DNA of 32,583 nucleotides from Clostridium aciditolerans (GCF_016316925.1 NZ_JAEEGB010000021.1:1-32583); one strand, 5' to 3'. Shown: positions 23,380-32,221, counted from the stretch's first letter. The notes: generated from the letters alone by a model not told the origin. Numbers and translations: made by a program.

Positions 23380-24801
23380 ATGAACATATTTAGAAAAAGG
23401 AGCGTAGCGGACTTTAAAGAGGCGATAGAAGGTAGTGGTCTGAAAAAACAACTAACTGCATTTGATATAGCAGCTCTTGGGATTGGATCAGTAATAGGAA
23501 CTGGTATATTTGTTGCTACAGGTCAGGGGGCACAGCTGGCTGGTCCTGCAGTTACAATATCCTATATAGTAGCAGCAATAACCAGTGCCCTATGTGCTCT
23601 TACTTATGCAGAACTTGCTACCATGTTTCCAGTTGCGGGAAGTACCTATTCTTATACCTATGTTGCTTTTGGTGAGATTATAGCATGGATAATTGGTTGG
23701 AACTTGATACTTGAGTATACTGTTGTTGCGGCGGCTGTTGCATCAGGATGGTCATCAACTTTAGTTGGAATTTTTGAAGCTTACAACATTCATTTACCTG
23801 CAATGCTAATAAAGTCTCCACTGGTTGGTGGAATGGTAGATTTACCTGCTGTCTTAGTTATTGCTTTTATAACATGGCTGCTTTATATTGGTGTATCTGA
23901 AAGTGCAAAAGTAAATAATATAATAGTTTTTATAAAGGTATCTGTAATTATTGTTTTTATAGTTCTTGGAGCAACGCATATAAATGTTGCTAACTATCAT
24001 CCATTTTCACCTTACGGAACTAAAGGAATAATGTCAGCTGCTGCAATTATATTCTTTGCGTATATAGGCTTTGATGCTGTTTCTACTGCAGCAGAAGAAA
24101 CAATCAACCCTAAAAGAGATATCCCCCTTGGCTTAACTATTTGTTTAACTGTAATTATCATATTATATGTAGCTGTTTCATTAACACTTACAGGAATGGT
24201 TCCTTTTAAAGAAATTGATGTAGATAATGCTCTTCCTGCTGCTTTGAGAAGAATAGGAATAACTTGGGGTTCAGCACTTGTTGGTGTAGGAGCTGTTATA
24301 GGAATGATTTCTACTCTTCTTGTAACTATATACGGACAAGTTAGAATATTCATGGTTATGTCAAGAGATGGATTAATACCGAAATCACTAGCTAGAATAT
24401 CTAAAAAACATGGAACACCTGGAATATGTACTATAGCAACAGGTGCGTTAACAGCTGTTATAGGAGGATTTTTACCACTGACTGTACTTATGGATTTGTG
24501 TAATATAGGAACTTTATCTGCATTTATAATTGTATCTATAGGAGTTATTATTTTAAGAAGAACTATGCCGAATGTAGAAAGAAAGTTTAAATGCCCAGGT
24601 GTTCCTTTTACACCGATTTTAACGGTATTATTCTGTTTTTATCTCATGTATAGTTTACCGGGAGTTACTTGGATTAGATTTGGAGTATGGACGATAGTAG
24701 GTATAGCAATTTATTTCTTGTATGGAGCAAGACATAGTACATTATGTGATTCAACTAATAATTTAGAGGTAAATAAAGAGGAAAATAAAGAAGAAATTTA
24801 A
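23380..24801 (+). CDS. APC-family amino-acid permease (first of two)
   Basis: This 473-aa integral membrane protein has about 12 transmembrane spans. Its N-terminal cytoplasmic segment is followed by the APC substrate-binding loop GSVIGTGIF (about 37-45), and IIFFAYIGFDAVSTAAEE lies in the TM6 region. It resembles the cationic amino-acid transporter (CAT/YfnA) branch. The C-terminus is short and highly charged. AAGGGGG precedes the ATG. Its place next to the ornithine cluster suggests uptake of ornithine, arginine or another fermentable amino acid, or exchange with alanine. The substrate is not readable from the sequence. It begins 107 nt after the broken RocB-like gene. Confidence 0.9.
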   Translation: MNIFRKRSVADFKEAIEGSGLKKQLTAFDIAALGIGSVIGTGIFVATGQGAQLAGPAVTISYIVAAITSALCALTYAELATMFPVAGSTYSYTYVAFGEIIAWIIGWNLILEYTVVAAAVASGWSSTLVGIFEAYNIHLPAMLIKSPLVGGMVDLPAVLVIAFITWLLYIGVSESAKVNNIIVFIKVSVIIVFIVLGATHINVANYHPFSPYGTKGIMSAAAIIFFAYIGFDAVSTAAEETINPKRDIPLGLTICLTVIIILYVAVSLTLTGMVPFKEIDVDNALPAALRRIGITWGSALVGVGAVIGMISTLLVTIYGQVRIFMVMSRDGLIPKSLARISKKHGTPGICTIATGALTAVIGGFLPLTVLMDLCNIGTLSAFIIVSIGVIILRRTMPNVERKFKCPGVPFTPILTVLFCFYLMYSLPGVTWIRFGVWTIVGIAIYFLYGARHSTLCDSTNNLEVNKEENKEEI

Positions 24802-24928
24802 ATTGTATGCTTCTATTGTGTAGTAAATAACGACTAAATTCTAGGTGATATTTGATTTTAAGGTACATGATATAGTTGGTTTGTATTTTTGTGTTTTATA
24901 AACATTAAAAATGAAAGGGGTGTTTATA

Positions 24929-26347
24929 ATGTCAGCAAATAGTAATTCTATATTTAGAACTAAATCTATTGAAGATTTATTAGCAGGGGCGTCAGGTGAC
25001 AGAGCACTTAAAAAGGTTCTTGGACCAGTTGAATTGGTATTTTTGGGGATTGGTGCCGTTATTGGTACTGGAATATTTGTACTTCCGGGAGTTGCGGCTG
25101 CAAACTATGCGGGACCAGCGTTGATTCTTTCATTCATTGTCTCAGGTCTCACTTGTGTGTTCGCCTCTTTATGCTATGCAGAGCTTGCAAGTATGATTCC
25201 TATTGCAGGTAGCGCATATACATTTGGCTATGTTGGACTAGGTGAAATTTGGGGATGGATTATAGGATGGGATTTGGCTCTTGAGTATATGATAGGTTTA
25301 TCAACTGTTGCAGTGGGGTGGTCAGGATATTTGGTAACACTTTTAGGATCATTTGGAATACACTTTCCTGCAGCAATATGCAATCCTTTTGGCCAGAATG
25401 GTGGAATAATTAATTTACCAGCAGTTCTTATTGTATTTGTTATGATGCTGCTGTTAATAAGGGGTATTACAGAGAGTGTTAAGTTAAATAATTTTCTAGT
25501 TATACTTAAATTAGGTGTTATAATTCTATTTATCATTTTAGCAGTGGGACATATTAAACCAGCTAACTGGAATCCATTCTTCCCCTATGGTGTTGGTGGT
25601 GTATTTAAAGGTGCGGCAGTTATATTCTTTGCATATGTGGGATTTGATGCAGTTTCCTGTGCAGCTGAAGAGTGTAAGAATCCACAGAGAGATTTGCCAA
25701 TTGGCTTAGTTGGTTCTCTTATAGTTTGCACAGTATTGTATATACTTGTTGCAGCTACACTGACTGGAGTTCTTCCTTATCTTATATATAAGACTACAGC
25801 AGCACCAGTTGCATACGCTCTCCTTCAAGTTGGTATTACATGGGGATCGGCGCTAGTATCCGTTGGAGCCGTATGTGGATTAACTTCTGCATTATTAGTT
25901 ACAATGTATGGGTGCACTCGTATATTATTCGCATTGTCAAGAGACGGATTACTTCCACAGGTATTTTCAACTGTTCATCCTAAATATAGAACTCCTGTAA
26001 ATAGTACAATATTAGTAGCTATTATATCAATGTGTTTTTCTGGAGTATTACCGGTAATGAGGCTAGCTGAAATGGCAAACATGGGAACCCTTATAGCTTT
26101 TATTATAGTTTCAGCATCAGCAATAGTTCTCAGAAAGAGAAGACCTGATATTGAGAGGCCGTTTAGATGTCCGGCAGTTCCTATAATTCCAAGCATAGCT
26201 ATGATGTTTTGTTTTTATTTAATTTGGGAATTGCCGCATTTTACTAAAGTTGTATTTGCAATATGGATAGCTATAGGAATTGTAATATACTTTGCATATA
26301 GTAAATCACACAGTGTTATGGAAAAATCTCAAAAATTGGGAATGTAA
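24929..26347 (+). CDS. APC-family amino-acid permease (second of two)
   Basis: This 472-aa protein has about 12 transmembrane spans and is a clear paralog of the preceding permease, sharing GAVIGTGIFVLPG near the N-terminus and VIFFAYVGFDAVSCAAEE in the middle. The ATG at 24929 is the likely start, because AAAGGGG at about 24914-24920 serves as its ribosome binding site. An in-frame ATG at 24911 lies ahead of that site. The two genes probably arose by tandem duplication and then diverged, perhaps to different substrates or to import and export of a substrate/product pair. The gap between them (127 nt) has no clear terminator. Confidence 0.9.
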   Translation: MSANSNSIFRTKSIEDLLAGASGDRALKKVLGPVELVFLGIGAVIGTGIFVLPGVAAANYAGPALILSFIVSGLTCVFASLCYAELASMIPIAGSAYTFGYVGLGEIWGWIIGWDLALEYMIGLSTVAVGWSGYLVTLLGSFGIHFPAAICNPFGQNGGIINLPAVLIVFVMMLLLIRGITESVKLNNFLVILKLGVIILFIILAVGHIKPANWNPFFPYGVGGVFKGAAVIFFAYVGFDAVSCAAEECKNPQRDLPIGLVGSLIVCTVLYILVAATLTGVLPYLIYKTTAAPVAYALLQVGITWGSALVSVGAVCGLTSALLVTMYGCTRILFALSRDGLLPQVFSTVHPKYRTPVNSTILVAIISMCFSGVLPVMRLAEMANMGTLIAFIIVSASAIVLRKRRPDIERPFRCPAVPIIPSIAMMFCFYLIWELPHFTKVVFAIWIAIGIVIYFAYSKSHSVMEKSQKLGM

Positions 26348-26574
26348 TATTTATGAGTTCATAGATAACTATAAATTTTAAAAAGATGCTCCTTTATAGT
26401 AATGGATACAGATAAAAAAGGTCTATTTAATTTACTTTAAGGGGGCGTTTTATTTTTAAATAAAATGAGTAATAAAATAGAAAAATGGTTATTAAGCCTA
26501 ATTATATAGGAATCAGAAGATGGCTATTTATCTTCTTTATTTGCTTCAAGCGATTTAAAAAAGGGGAGTAGATA
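26348..26574. other. Spacer between permease and alanine racemase
   Basis: No gene is seen. A short hairpin AGAAGAT (26515-26521)/ATCTTCT (26530-26536) followed by TTATTTG may be a weak terminator. No convincing promoter could be picked from the A/T-rich background, and there is no -24/-12 element. Confidence 0.4.
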
Positions 26575-27744
26575 ATGTTCAATGAATTTAGACCTCTATG
26601 GGCTGAGATAAACTTGGATAATTTTGAACATAATGTAAGAGAGATAAAGCGACTTTTAAAAAATGAAAGGGAATATATAGCGATTGTTAAAGCTGATGCG
26701 TATGGTCATGGGGTTATTGAACTTACAAATATACTTTTAGAAAATGGAATAAGATGGCTGGGGGTAGCGATACTAGACGAGGCATTGGAACTTAGGAATG
26801 CTGGTATTGATAATCCTATATTGATATTGGGATACACTCCTTCTAATATGGCAAAAATTCTGATAAACAATAATATAAGCCAAACTTGTTTCTCATATGA
26901 ACTTGCTAAAGCAATTTCGGATGCTGCCGTAGAGATTGGAAAGACAGGTAAGTTGCATATAGCCGTTGACACTGGCATGGGAAGAATAGGGTTTTTACCT
27001 AGTGAAGAAAGTGCTGACATTGTAAAACAAATAAGTATGCTGCCAGGAATTAAACTAGAGGGGATGTTTACACATTTTTCTGTTGCGGACCAAAAAGATA
27101 AATTATATACTTATGAGCAATATGCAAAGTTTAATCATTTTGTGAATATGCTTGAACGTAGAAATGTAAGGATTAATTTTAAACATGCTGCGAACAGTGC
27201 TGCTATAATCGATCTACCAGAAACTTATTTGGACGGTGTCAGACCAGGGGCAATACAATATGGTTTATATCCAGGTGAAGAGATAATGAAATCTAGAATT
27301 GACTTAAAACCCGTGATGTCAGTGAAAGCGAATATTATACATGTTAAAGAAGTGGAAGCTGGGACCTCAATAAGCTATGGAAGGAAATTCATAACAGAAA
27401 GAAAGAGTAAAATTGCTACCCTACCTGTAGGTTGTGCTGATGGCTATTCATGGCGTTTTTTTAGAAAAGGAAAAGTGATAGTAAAGGGTAAATTTGCTCC
27501 TATTATAGGAACAATATGTATGGATCAATGTATGATTGATGTTACAAACTTAGGAGATGTTCAAATAGGAGATGAGGTAATACTAATGGGGAGTGATGGC
27601 AATTTAAGTATAACTCTTGAAGACATAAAGGCGATGTTAGGTACTAGCTTAGGTGAAGTAATATGTATGTTTAGCAGAAGGGTTCCGAGGGTATATGTAA
27701 GAGGTGAAAAAATAGTAAAGGTGAAGAATTATTTAGCTGTATAA
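26575..27744 (+). CDS. alr: Alanine racemase
   Basis: This 389-aa fold-type III PLP racemase has the canonical signature VKADAYGHG with the cofactor lysine K39. The catalytic tyrosine lies in SISYGRKF, and CADGYSWRF and MDQCMIDVT in the C-terminal domain are standard. It interconverts L- and D-alanine. AAAGGGGAG precedes the ATG. Every bacterium needs D-alanine for peptidoglycan, so this could be the housekeeping enzyme. Its place after the ornithine genes and two amino-acid permeases also fits catabolism, because OrtAB releases D-alanine that must be racemised before ordinary transamination. A broader-specificity amino-acid racemase cannot be excluded. Confidence 0.9.
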   Translation: MFNEFRPLWAEINLDNFEHNVREIKRLLKNEREYIAIVKADAYGHGVIELTNILLENGIRWLGVAILDEALELRNAGIDNPILILGYTPSNMAKILINNNISQTCFSYELAKAISDAAVEIGKTGKLHIAVDTGMGRIGFLPSEESADIVKQISMLPGIKLEGMFTHFSVADQKDKLYTYEQYAKFNHFVNMLERRNVRINFKHAANSAAIIDLPETYLDGVRPGAIQYGLYPGEEIMKSRIDLKPVMSVKANIIHVKEVEAGTSISYGRKFITERKSKIATLPVGCADGYSWRFFRKGKVIVKGKFAPIIGTICMDQCMIDVTNLGDVQIGDEVILMGSDGNLSITLEDIKAMLGTSLGEVICMFSRRVPRVYVRGEKIVKVKNYLAV

Positions 27745-28219
27745 GTCTAATTTCTTAGCAATTGCGAACTACCTAATCCATATTTAAAAAGATTATAGTA
27801 AATATGGAAGATGATTTCTGTGCTGAATAGGAGTCATCTTCTTCATTATGCAAAAAAGTTTGCAATATACCAATAAGAATCATTATTCTACACATTATTA
27901 TTTTAAAATTCAATCTTCGATGATATAATTTACTTAAACAGCTTTTTAAAGAGGAAGTAATTCTGTTTATCCGATGACTACCCGCTCTAATACTCCCCCG
28001 CACTCTGTGAAAGCGATTCACACAAAATCATAATTATATATCTCCCAATAATATTAATAAACTAATTGGTTTTACATAATAAGTATATTAGAAGAATTAT
28101 TTCTATGGGTACGTAGAAATTTGAGTGGTAATGGTTTTTGATTTGTTTAGTCTTAAAATAAAATGGACGAGAGTTATTATTAAGTTTAATTCTTATAAAT
28201 ATAAATGAGGTGGTACCAA
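27745..28219. other. Long intergenic region upstream of the second regulator
   Basis: There is no convincing gene in about 475 nt. It contains a hairpin GAAGATGA (27808-27815) with TCATCTTC near 27834-27842, a likely end of the alr transcript. It also holds a copy of the GCAAA-N4-TTTGC site (27850-27863), a distinctly more GC-rich stretch (about 27969-28005) and a TGTGAA-AGCGA-TTCACA palindrome (28006-28022). A minus-strand open frame over 27773-28021 has no ribosome binding site and no recognisable protein features. Confidence 0.5.
27850..27863. promoter_or_regulatory. Third GCAAA-N4-TTTGC site
   Basis: GCAAAAAAGTTTGC is identical to the second candidate activator site upstream of ortA (13109-13122), and here the flanks extend the palindrome (T...A). 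No -24/-12 promoter is visible within the next 350 bp, so its target is unclear. Confidence 0.45.
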
Positions 28220-30148
28220 ATGTTTGAAATAGGTAGTTATTGCGAAATATTAAATAAATCACACCGCAGATGTATCAAATATGGTATAGAAAAGGATAGA
28301 GTTTTTCCTGTAAAGATATTTAAAGGTAAAGAATTTAATATAATCTTAGAAAGAAATAATGAGTTGATAAAAGTTGCAAAGCCATTTATGGAAATACTTT
28401 ATGACTTCTTAAGAGGCTCTGGATTTTCACTATATATAACAGATAAGGATGGTATAGTTCTTACTATAATAGGGGACGAGGATATAATAGAAGATCAAGC
28501 AAAAACAGGAATTGTTGTTGGCTCAGATATGAGTGAAAAAAGCACTGGCACTAATGCTATAGGTACAGCGCTTTATGAGAATTGCTCAGTTCAAACTTCA
28601 GGAGAAGATCATTTTATAACTGCATATTATGCTTGGACGTGCTCTGCTGCGGTTATTCATAATGAATATGGAGATATAATCGGATGTCTTAACTTAACAG
28701 GAAGGCGCCAATTAGCCCATCCTCATACCTTAGGTCTTGTAGCTGCAGCGGTAAAATCTATTGAAAATCAGCTAAAGGTTGAAAAAACTCAAAATGAGCT
28801 ATTTAAGGCTTATCAATATTTAAATAAAGTCATGAATTCTATAGATTCAGGAATTTTTGCCGTAGACACTAATGGAGCAATAAGAGCTATGAATAATAGT
28901 GCATTTAATATGTTAGAGCTTAAAGAGGAAGAGATTATAAACAAAAATGTGGGCAATATTTTAGATAACTGGGAATATATACTTGATCAGCTTAGAACAG
29001 GAGAGGCTTATGAGAATAAAGAAATCATGTATTCTGGTAGTGCTGATGGTAGTGGAAAGAAAAGGTTTAATTTAACTGTGTATCCTATAAGAAATAAAGT
29101 TGGCAATATAACAGGTATGGTAGGTATGTTTAAGGATATGCAAAATGTATATAATTTAGTTAACAAGTATACAGGTAAGACTGCTACTTATACTTTTGAT
29201 GATATAGTTGGCAAAAGTGAAAAAATTTTAAAGGTAAAAGAACAATCAAAAGGTATATCAAATAGTCCTTCTACAGTACTTATTCAAGGAGAAAGTGGGA
29301 CAGGGAAAGAACTTATTGCTCAGTCAATTCATAATAACAGTAACAGAAGAAATAATGGCTTTGTAGCAATAAATTGTGGAGCTATACCGAAAAGCCTTAT
29401 AGAAAGTGAACTCTTTGGATATGAAGAAGGTGCTTTCACAGGTGCAAAGCGAGGAGGACATCCTGGAAAATTTGAGCTTGCTAGTGGAGGCAGTTTATTT
29501 TTAGATGAAATAGGGGAAATGCCTTTGGATATGCAGGTAAGTCTTTTAAGAGTATTACAAGAGGGGTGTGTTACAAGAGTAGGTGGAAGTAAACATATAA
29601 ATGTGGATGTAAGAATTATCGCAGCTACAAACAAGGATTTAAAAAAGGAAGTAGAGAAGGGTACCTTCCGTGAAGATCTATATTATAGATTAAGTGTAAT
29701 TCCCATATATGTGCCTCCACTAAGAGAAAGAGAAGGGGATATAGAGATACTTATAAATCATTTCTTAAAAGCTAAAGCTATTAAATTAGGCAAACCTATA
29801 CCGAAAATAAGATACGATATATATGAAAAGCTTATAAACTATACTTGGCCTGGGAATGTTAGGGAAATGGAAAATTGTATCGAAAATATTGTAAATATGG
29901 ATGGGAGTACTTCTTTTACTTTTGAAACAAAAATTTTAGAAAAAGAACAATTAAATTATAGTATAGAAGCATTAGAATACAATATGTGTTCCCTAGAAGA
30001 ATGGGAGAAAAAAGCAATAATTAATTGTATAGATAAATGCAATGGAAATATGACTAAAGCTTCTAAAGTCTTAGGTATAAATAGAAGTACATTATATTCA
30101 AAAATAAATAAATTTAAGTCGTTAAAAAAAATGCAAAGTCAACTCTAA
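28220..30148 (+). CDS. Sigma-54-dependent activator, AcoR-like (GAF-PAS-AAA+-Fis)
   Basis: This 642-aa enhancer-binding protein has four parts. An AcoR-type GAF sensor comes first (about 50-185; STGTNAIGTAL and IIGCLNLTGRRQLAHPHT). A PAS domain follows (about 200-310; MNSIDSGIFAVDTNGAI). The AAA+ domain (about 325-560) has Walker A GESGTGKE (357-364) and the canonical sigma-54 loop GAFTGA (404-409). A Fis-type helix-turn-helix (GNMTKASKVLGINRSTLYSKI) ends the protein. The ATG at 28220 is chosen because GAGGTGG lies about 7 nt upstream; an in-frame ATG at 28205 precedes that site. The next gene, a secondary alcohol dehydrogenase, has a -24/-12 promoter and is the probable target. The GAF ligand may be a ketone, acetoin-like compound or alcohol, by inference from AcoR. 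Confidence 0.9.
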   Translation: MFEIGSYCEILNKSHRRCIKYGIEKDRVFPVKIFKGKEFNIILERNNELIKVAKPFMEILYDFLRGSGFSLYITDKDGIVLTIIGDEDIIEDQAKTGIVVGSDMSEKSTGTNAIGTALYENCSVQTSGEDHFITAYYAWTCSAAVIHNEYGDIIGCLNLTGRRQLAHPHTLGLVAAAVKSIENQLKVEKTQNELFKAYQYLNKVMNSIDSGIFAVDTNGAIRAMNNSAFNMLELKEEEIINKNVGNILDNWEYILDQLRTGEAYENKEIMYSGSADGSGKKRFNLTVYPIRNKVGNITGMVGMFKDMQNVYNLVNKYTGKTATYTFDDIVGKSEKILKVKEQSKGISNSPSTVLIQGESGTGKELIAQSIHNNSNRRNNGFVAINCGAIPKSLIESELFGYEEGAFTGAKRGGHPGKFELASGGSLFLDEIGEMPLDMQVSLLRVLQEGCVTRVGGSKHINVDVRIIAATNKDLKKEVEKGTFREDLYYRLSVIPIYVPPLREREGDIEILINHFLKAKAIKLGKPIPKIRYDIYEKLINYTWPGNVREMENCIENIVNMDGSTSFTFETKILEKEQLNYSIEALEYNMCSLEEWEKKAIINCIDKCNGNMTKASKVLGINRSTLYSKINKFKSLKKMQSQL

Positions 30149-30162
30149 AAATGTATAAAAAC

Positions 30163-30175
30163 ACAACAGTGTTGT
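30163..30175. promoter_or_regulatory. Candidate activator site ACAACAGTGTTGT
   Basis: This 13-bp palindrome lies about 120 bp upstream of the -24/-12 promoter of the alcohol dehydrogenase gene. TGTTG/CAACA half-sites recur at about 30181-30186 and within the terminator stem (30203-30219). This clustering is typical of enhancer-binding-protein sites. No binding data are known to me. Confidence 0.45.
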
Positions 30176-30198
30176 AAAAAACAACAATAATTTTTCTG

Positions 30199-30226
30199 AA
30201 AATGTTGCTTTTTGCAACATTTTTTT
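30199..30226 (+). terminator. Terminator of the AcoR-like regulator
   Basis: AAAATGTTGC-TTTTT-GCAACATTTT is a perfect 10-bp stem continuing into seven T. It insulates the alcohol dehydrogenase gene from the regulator transcript. Confidence 0.9.
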
Positions 30227-30289
30227 ACAACGGATTTAAAAATAATAAAATATTGTGTAAATTCAAGGTATTTCAACTTGTTAAAACTT

Positions 30290-30305
30290 TGGCATGACAA
30301 TTGCT
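30290..30305 (+). promoter_or_regulatory. Sigma-54 (-24/-12) promoter of the alcohol dehydrogenase gene
   Basis: TGGCATGACAATTGCT has GG (30291) and GC (30303) exactly 12 bp apart and differs by one base from the ort/ora promoter at 13263-13278. Transcription would start near 30316, about 100 nt before the start codon. Confidence 0.88.
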
Positions 30306-30417
30306 TATTAAAAATAAGTGTACAAAGCTAAGAAGTGATTGTTAAATATATAGCTTTTGTATAGTGAAAAAATAATTTCATTAATTAAGTATAGTTAATT
30401 ATTAGGAGGTTGTCGTC

Positions 30418-31479
30418 ATGAAAGGTTTTGCAATGCTAAGTATTAACAATGTTGGATGGATTGAAAAGGAGAATCCAGTAGCAGGTCCATATGATGCGAT
30501 TGTGCGTCCATTAGCTATATCTCCGTGTACATCAGATATACATACTGTTTTTGAAGGAGCAATTGGAGATAGACATAATATGGTTTTAGGTCATGAAGCT
30601 GTAGGTGAAGTTGTTGAGGTTGGTAGTGAAGTTAAGGATTTTAAACCTGGTGATAGAATTGTAGTTCCAGCAATAACTCCAGACTGGAGATCATTAGAAG
30701 CTCAAGCAGGATTCCATCAACACTCAAATGGTATGCTTTCAGGATGGAAATTCTCAAACTTTAAAGATGGTGTTTTTGGTGAGTATTTTCATGTAAATGA
30801 TGCAGACATGAACCTTGCACTTTTACCAGATGAAATATCTTTAGAAAGTGCAGTCATGATAACAGACATGATGACTACAGGTTTTCATGGAGCAGAAATG
30901 GCAGATATACAATTGGGATCAAGTGTTGCAGTAATAGGTATTGGAGCAGTTGGATTAATGGCAATAGCAGGTTCAAAATTGCGTGGTGCCGGTAGAATTA
31001 TAGGAGTTGGAAGCAGACCAGTTTGTGTTGAAGCTGCAGAATTTTATGGAGCAACAGATATCGTAAATTATAGAAATGGAGACATTGTTAAGCAGATTAT
31101 GGACTTAACTAATGGAAAAGGTGTAGATCGTGTAATCATGGCAGGTGGTGGTGTTGAAACACTAGCACAGGCAGTAGCTGTGGTTAAGCCTGGTGGAGTA
31201 GTATCAAATGTTAACTATCATGGAAGTGGAGACACTCTTCCAATACCTCGTTTAGAATGGGGATGCGGAATGGCTCACAAGAAGATAATGGGAGGGCTTT
31301 GCCCAGGTGGACGTCTTAGAATGGAGATGCTTATAGACCTTGTAAAATATAATCGTGTTGACTTAAGTAAATTAGTTACACATGTGTTTAATGGATTTGA
31401 ACATGTTGAAGAGGCACTTTTATTAATGAAGGATAAACCAAGAGATTTAATTAAACCAGTAGTTATAATAGATAAATAA
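30418..31479 (+). CDS. adh: NADP-dependent secondary alcohol dehydrogenase
   Basis: This 353-aa zinc-dependent medium-chain dehydrogenase is very close to the C. beijerinckii secondary alcohol dehydrogenase (MKGFAML...GWIEKE.PVAG..DAIVRPLA start). Zinc ligands C37, H59 and D150 are in place. The NADP-selective residues G198, S199, R200 and Y218 of that enzyme are conserved, as is the GIGAVGLM nucleotide loop. It should reduce acetone or 2-butanone to 2-propanol or 2-butanol with NADPH, or run in reverse. AGGAGG precedes the ATG. A single-gene transcript is expected: -24/-12 promoter and AcoR-like activator upstream, terminator downstream. No acetone-forming genes are in this window. Confidence 0.95.
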   Translation: MKGFAMLSINNVGWIEKENPVAGPYDAIVRPLAISPCTSDIHTVFEGAIGDRHNMVLGHEAVGEVVEVGSEVKDFKPGDRIVVPAITPDWRSLEAQAGFHQHSNGMLSGWKFSNFKDGVFGEYFHVNDADMNLALLPDEISLESAVMITDMMTTGFHGAEMADIQLGSSVAVIGIGAVGLMAIAGSKLRGAGRIIGVGSRPVCVEAAEFYGATDIVNYRNGDIVKQIMDLTNGKGVDRVIMAGGGVETLAQAVAVVKPGGVVSNVNYHGSGDTLPIPRLEWGCGMAHKKIMGGLCPGGRLRMEMLIDLVKYNRVDLSKLVTHVFNGFEHVEEALLLMKDKPRDLIKPVVIIDK

Positions 31480-31482
31480 TTA

Positions 31483-31532
31483 TTACACTCTCCTTTGTTA
31501 ATTTTTGTAATCAAGGGAGAGTGTAAATTTAA
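31483..31532 (+). terminator. Terminator after the alcohol dehydrogenase gene
   Basis: TTACACTCTCC (31483-31493) pairs with GGAGAGTGTAA (31516-31526), a perfect 11-bp stem around a 22-nt loop, followed by ATTTAATTT. Confidence 0.8.
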
Positions 31533-31564
31533 TTTATACTGTATATTAATTTTTATATTTAGGA

Positions 31565-32167
31565 ACAAGAAATAATCTAATGAAAGCATTCAAGGAAGAT
31601 TATGATACACCTATAAGAGTAGGTCAAAAGGTAGCTGTAGTTGGCGGCGGAAACGTTGCTATGGATGCTGCTAGAACAGCATTAAGACTTGGAGCAGAAG
31701 TTAACATAGTGTATAGAAGATCAGAAGCAGAACTTCCAGCTAGAGTAGAAGAAGTACATCATGCAAAGGAAGAAGGAGTAATACTAGACATTCTTACAAA
31801 TCCTACAGAAATCATAGGTGATGAAAATGGATGGGTTAAGGGCATGAAGTGTGTAAGAATGGAACTAGGTGAACCAGATGCATCAGGAAGAAGAAAACCT
31901 GTTGTTGTTGAAGGCTCAGAGTTCATACTAGATGTTGATACTGTGATAATGTCTCTTGGAACATCACCAAATCCATTGATATCTTCAACTACAAAGGGCT
32001 TAGAAATAAATAAGCATAAGTGTATAGTAGCAGAAGATGAAACTGGTCTTACATCAAGAGCAGGAGTATATGCTGGAGGAGATGCTGTAACAGGAGCTGC
32101 TACAGCTATACTTGCAATGGGAGCAGGTAAAAAAGCTGCTAATGCTATTGATGAATTCTTAAAGTAA
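31565..32167 (+). pseudogene. N-terminally truncated NfnB/GltA-type flavoprotein remnant
   Basis: The open frame encodes only the last 195-200 residues of a protein normally about 460 aa. This is the NADPH-binding Rossmann domain (VAVVGGGNVAMDAARTALRL, then IVYRRSEAELPAR) plus the C-terminal FAD-site segment (GVYAGGDAVTGAATAILAMGAG) of the glutamate synthase small subunit/NfnB family. The N-terminal iron-sulphur and first FAD-binding parts are absent. Homology appears to begin at TRNNLMKAF, upstream of the ATG at 31580, so that ATG is an internal Met of the ancestor. No good ribosome binding site precedes it, and a stop in frame lies at 31547. The remaining codons are unbroken, so the truncation looks recent or was made by partial duplication. 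Confidence 0.82.
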
Positions 32168-32173
32168 AACTTA

Positions 32174-32221
32174 AATAAAACTCTAATAAAAACAAATAGT
32201 TTTTGTTAGGGTTTTATTAAT
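32174..32221 (+). terminator. Terminator after the flavoprotein remnant
   Basis: AATAAAACTCTAATAAAAAC pairs, with a few mismatches, to GTTTTTGTTAGGGTTTTATT. This is the original terminator of the full-length gene, moved together with the fragment, or a local one. Confidence 0.7.

Noticed and set aside
27773-28021. Minus-strand open frame of 82 codons
   Set aside because: No ribosome binding site, unusual composition, and it overlaps hairpins and the GC-richer segment; it looks like noncoding DNA read by chance.
28205-28222. GGTGGTACC as a T-box antiterminator motif
   Set aside because: It is simply the ribosome binding region of the second activator; no T-box stem, specifier loop or terminator is present.
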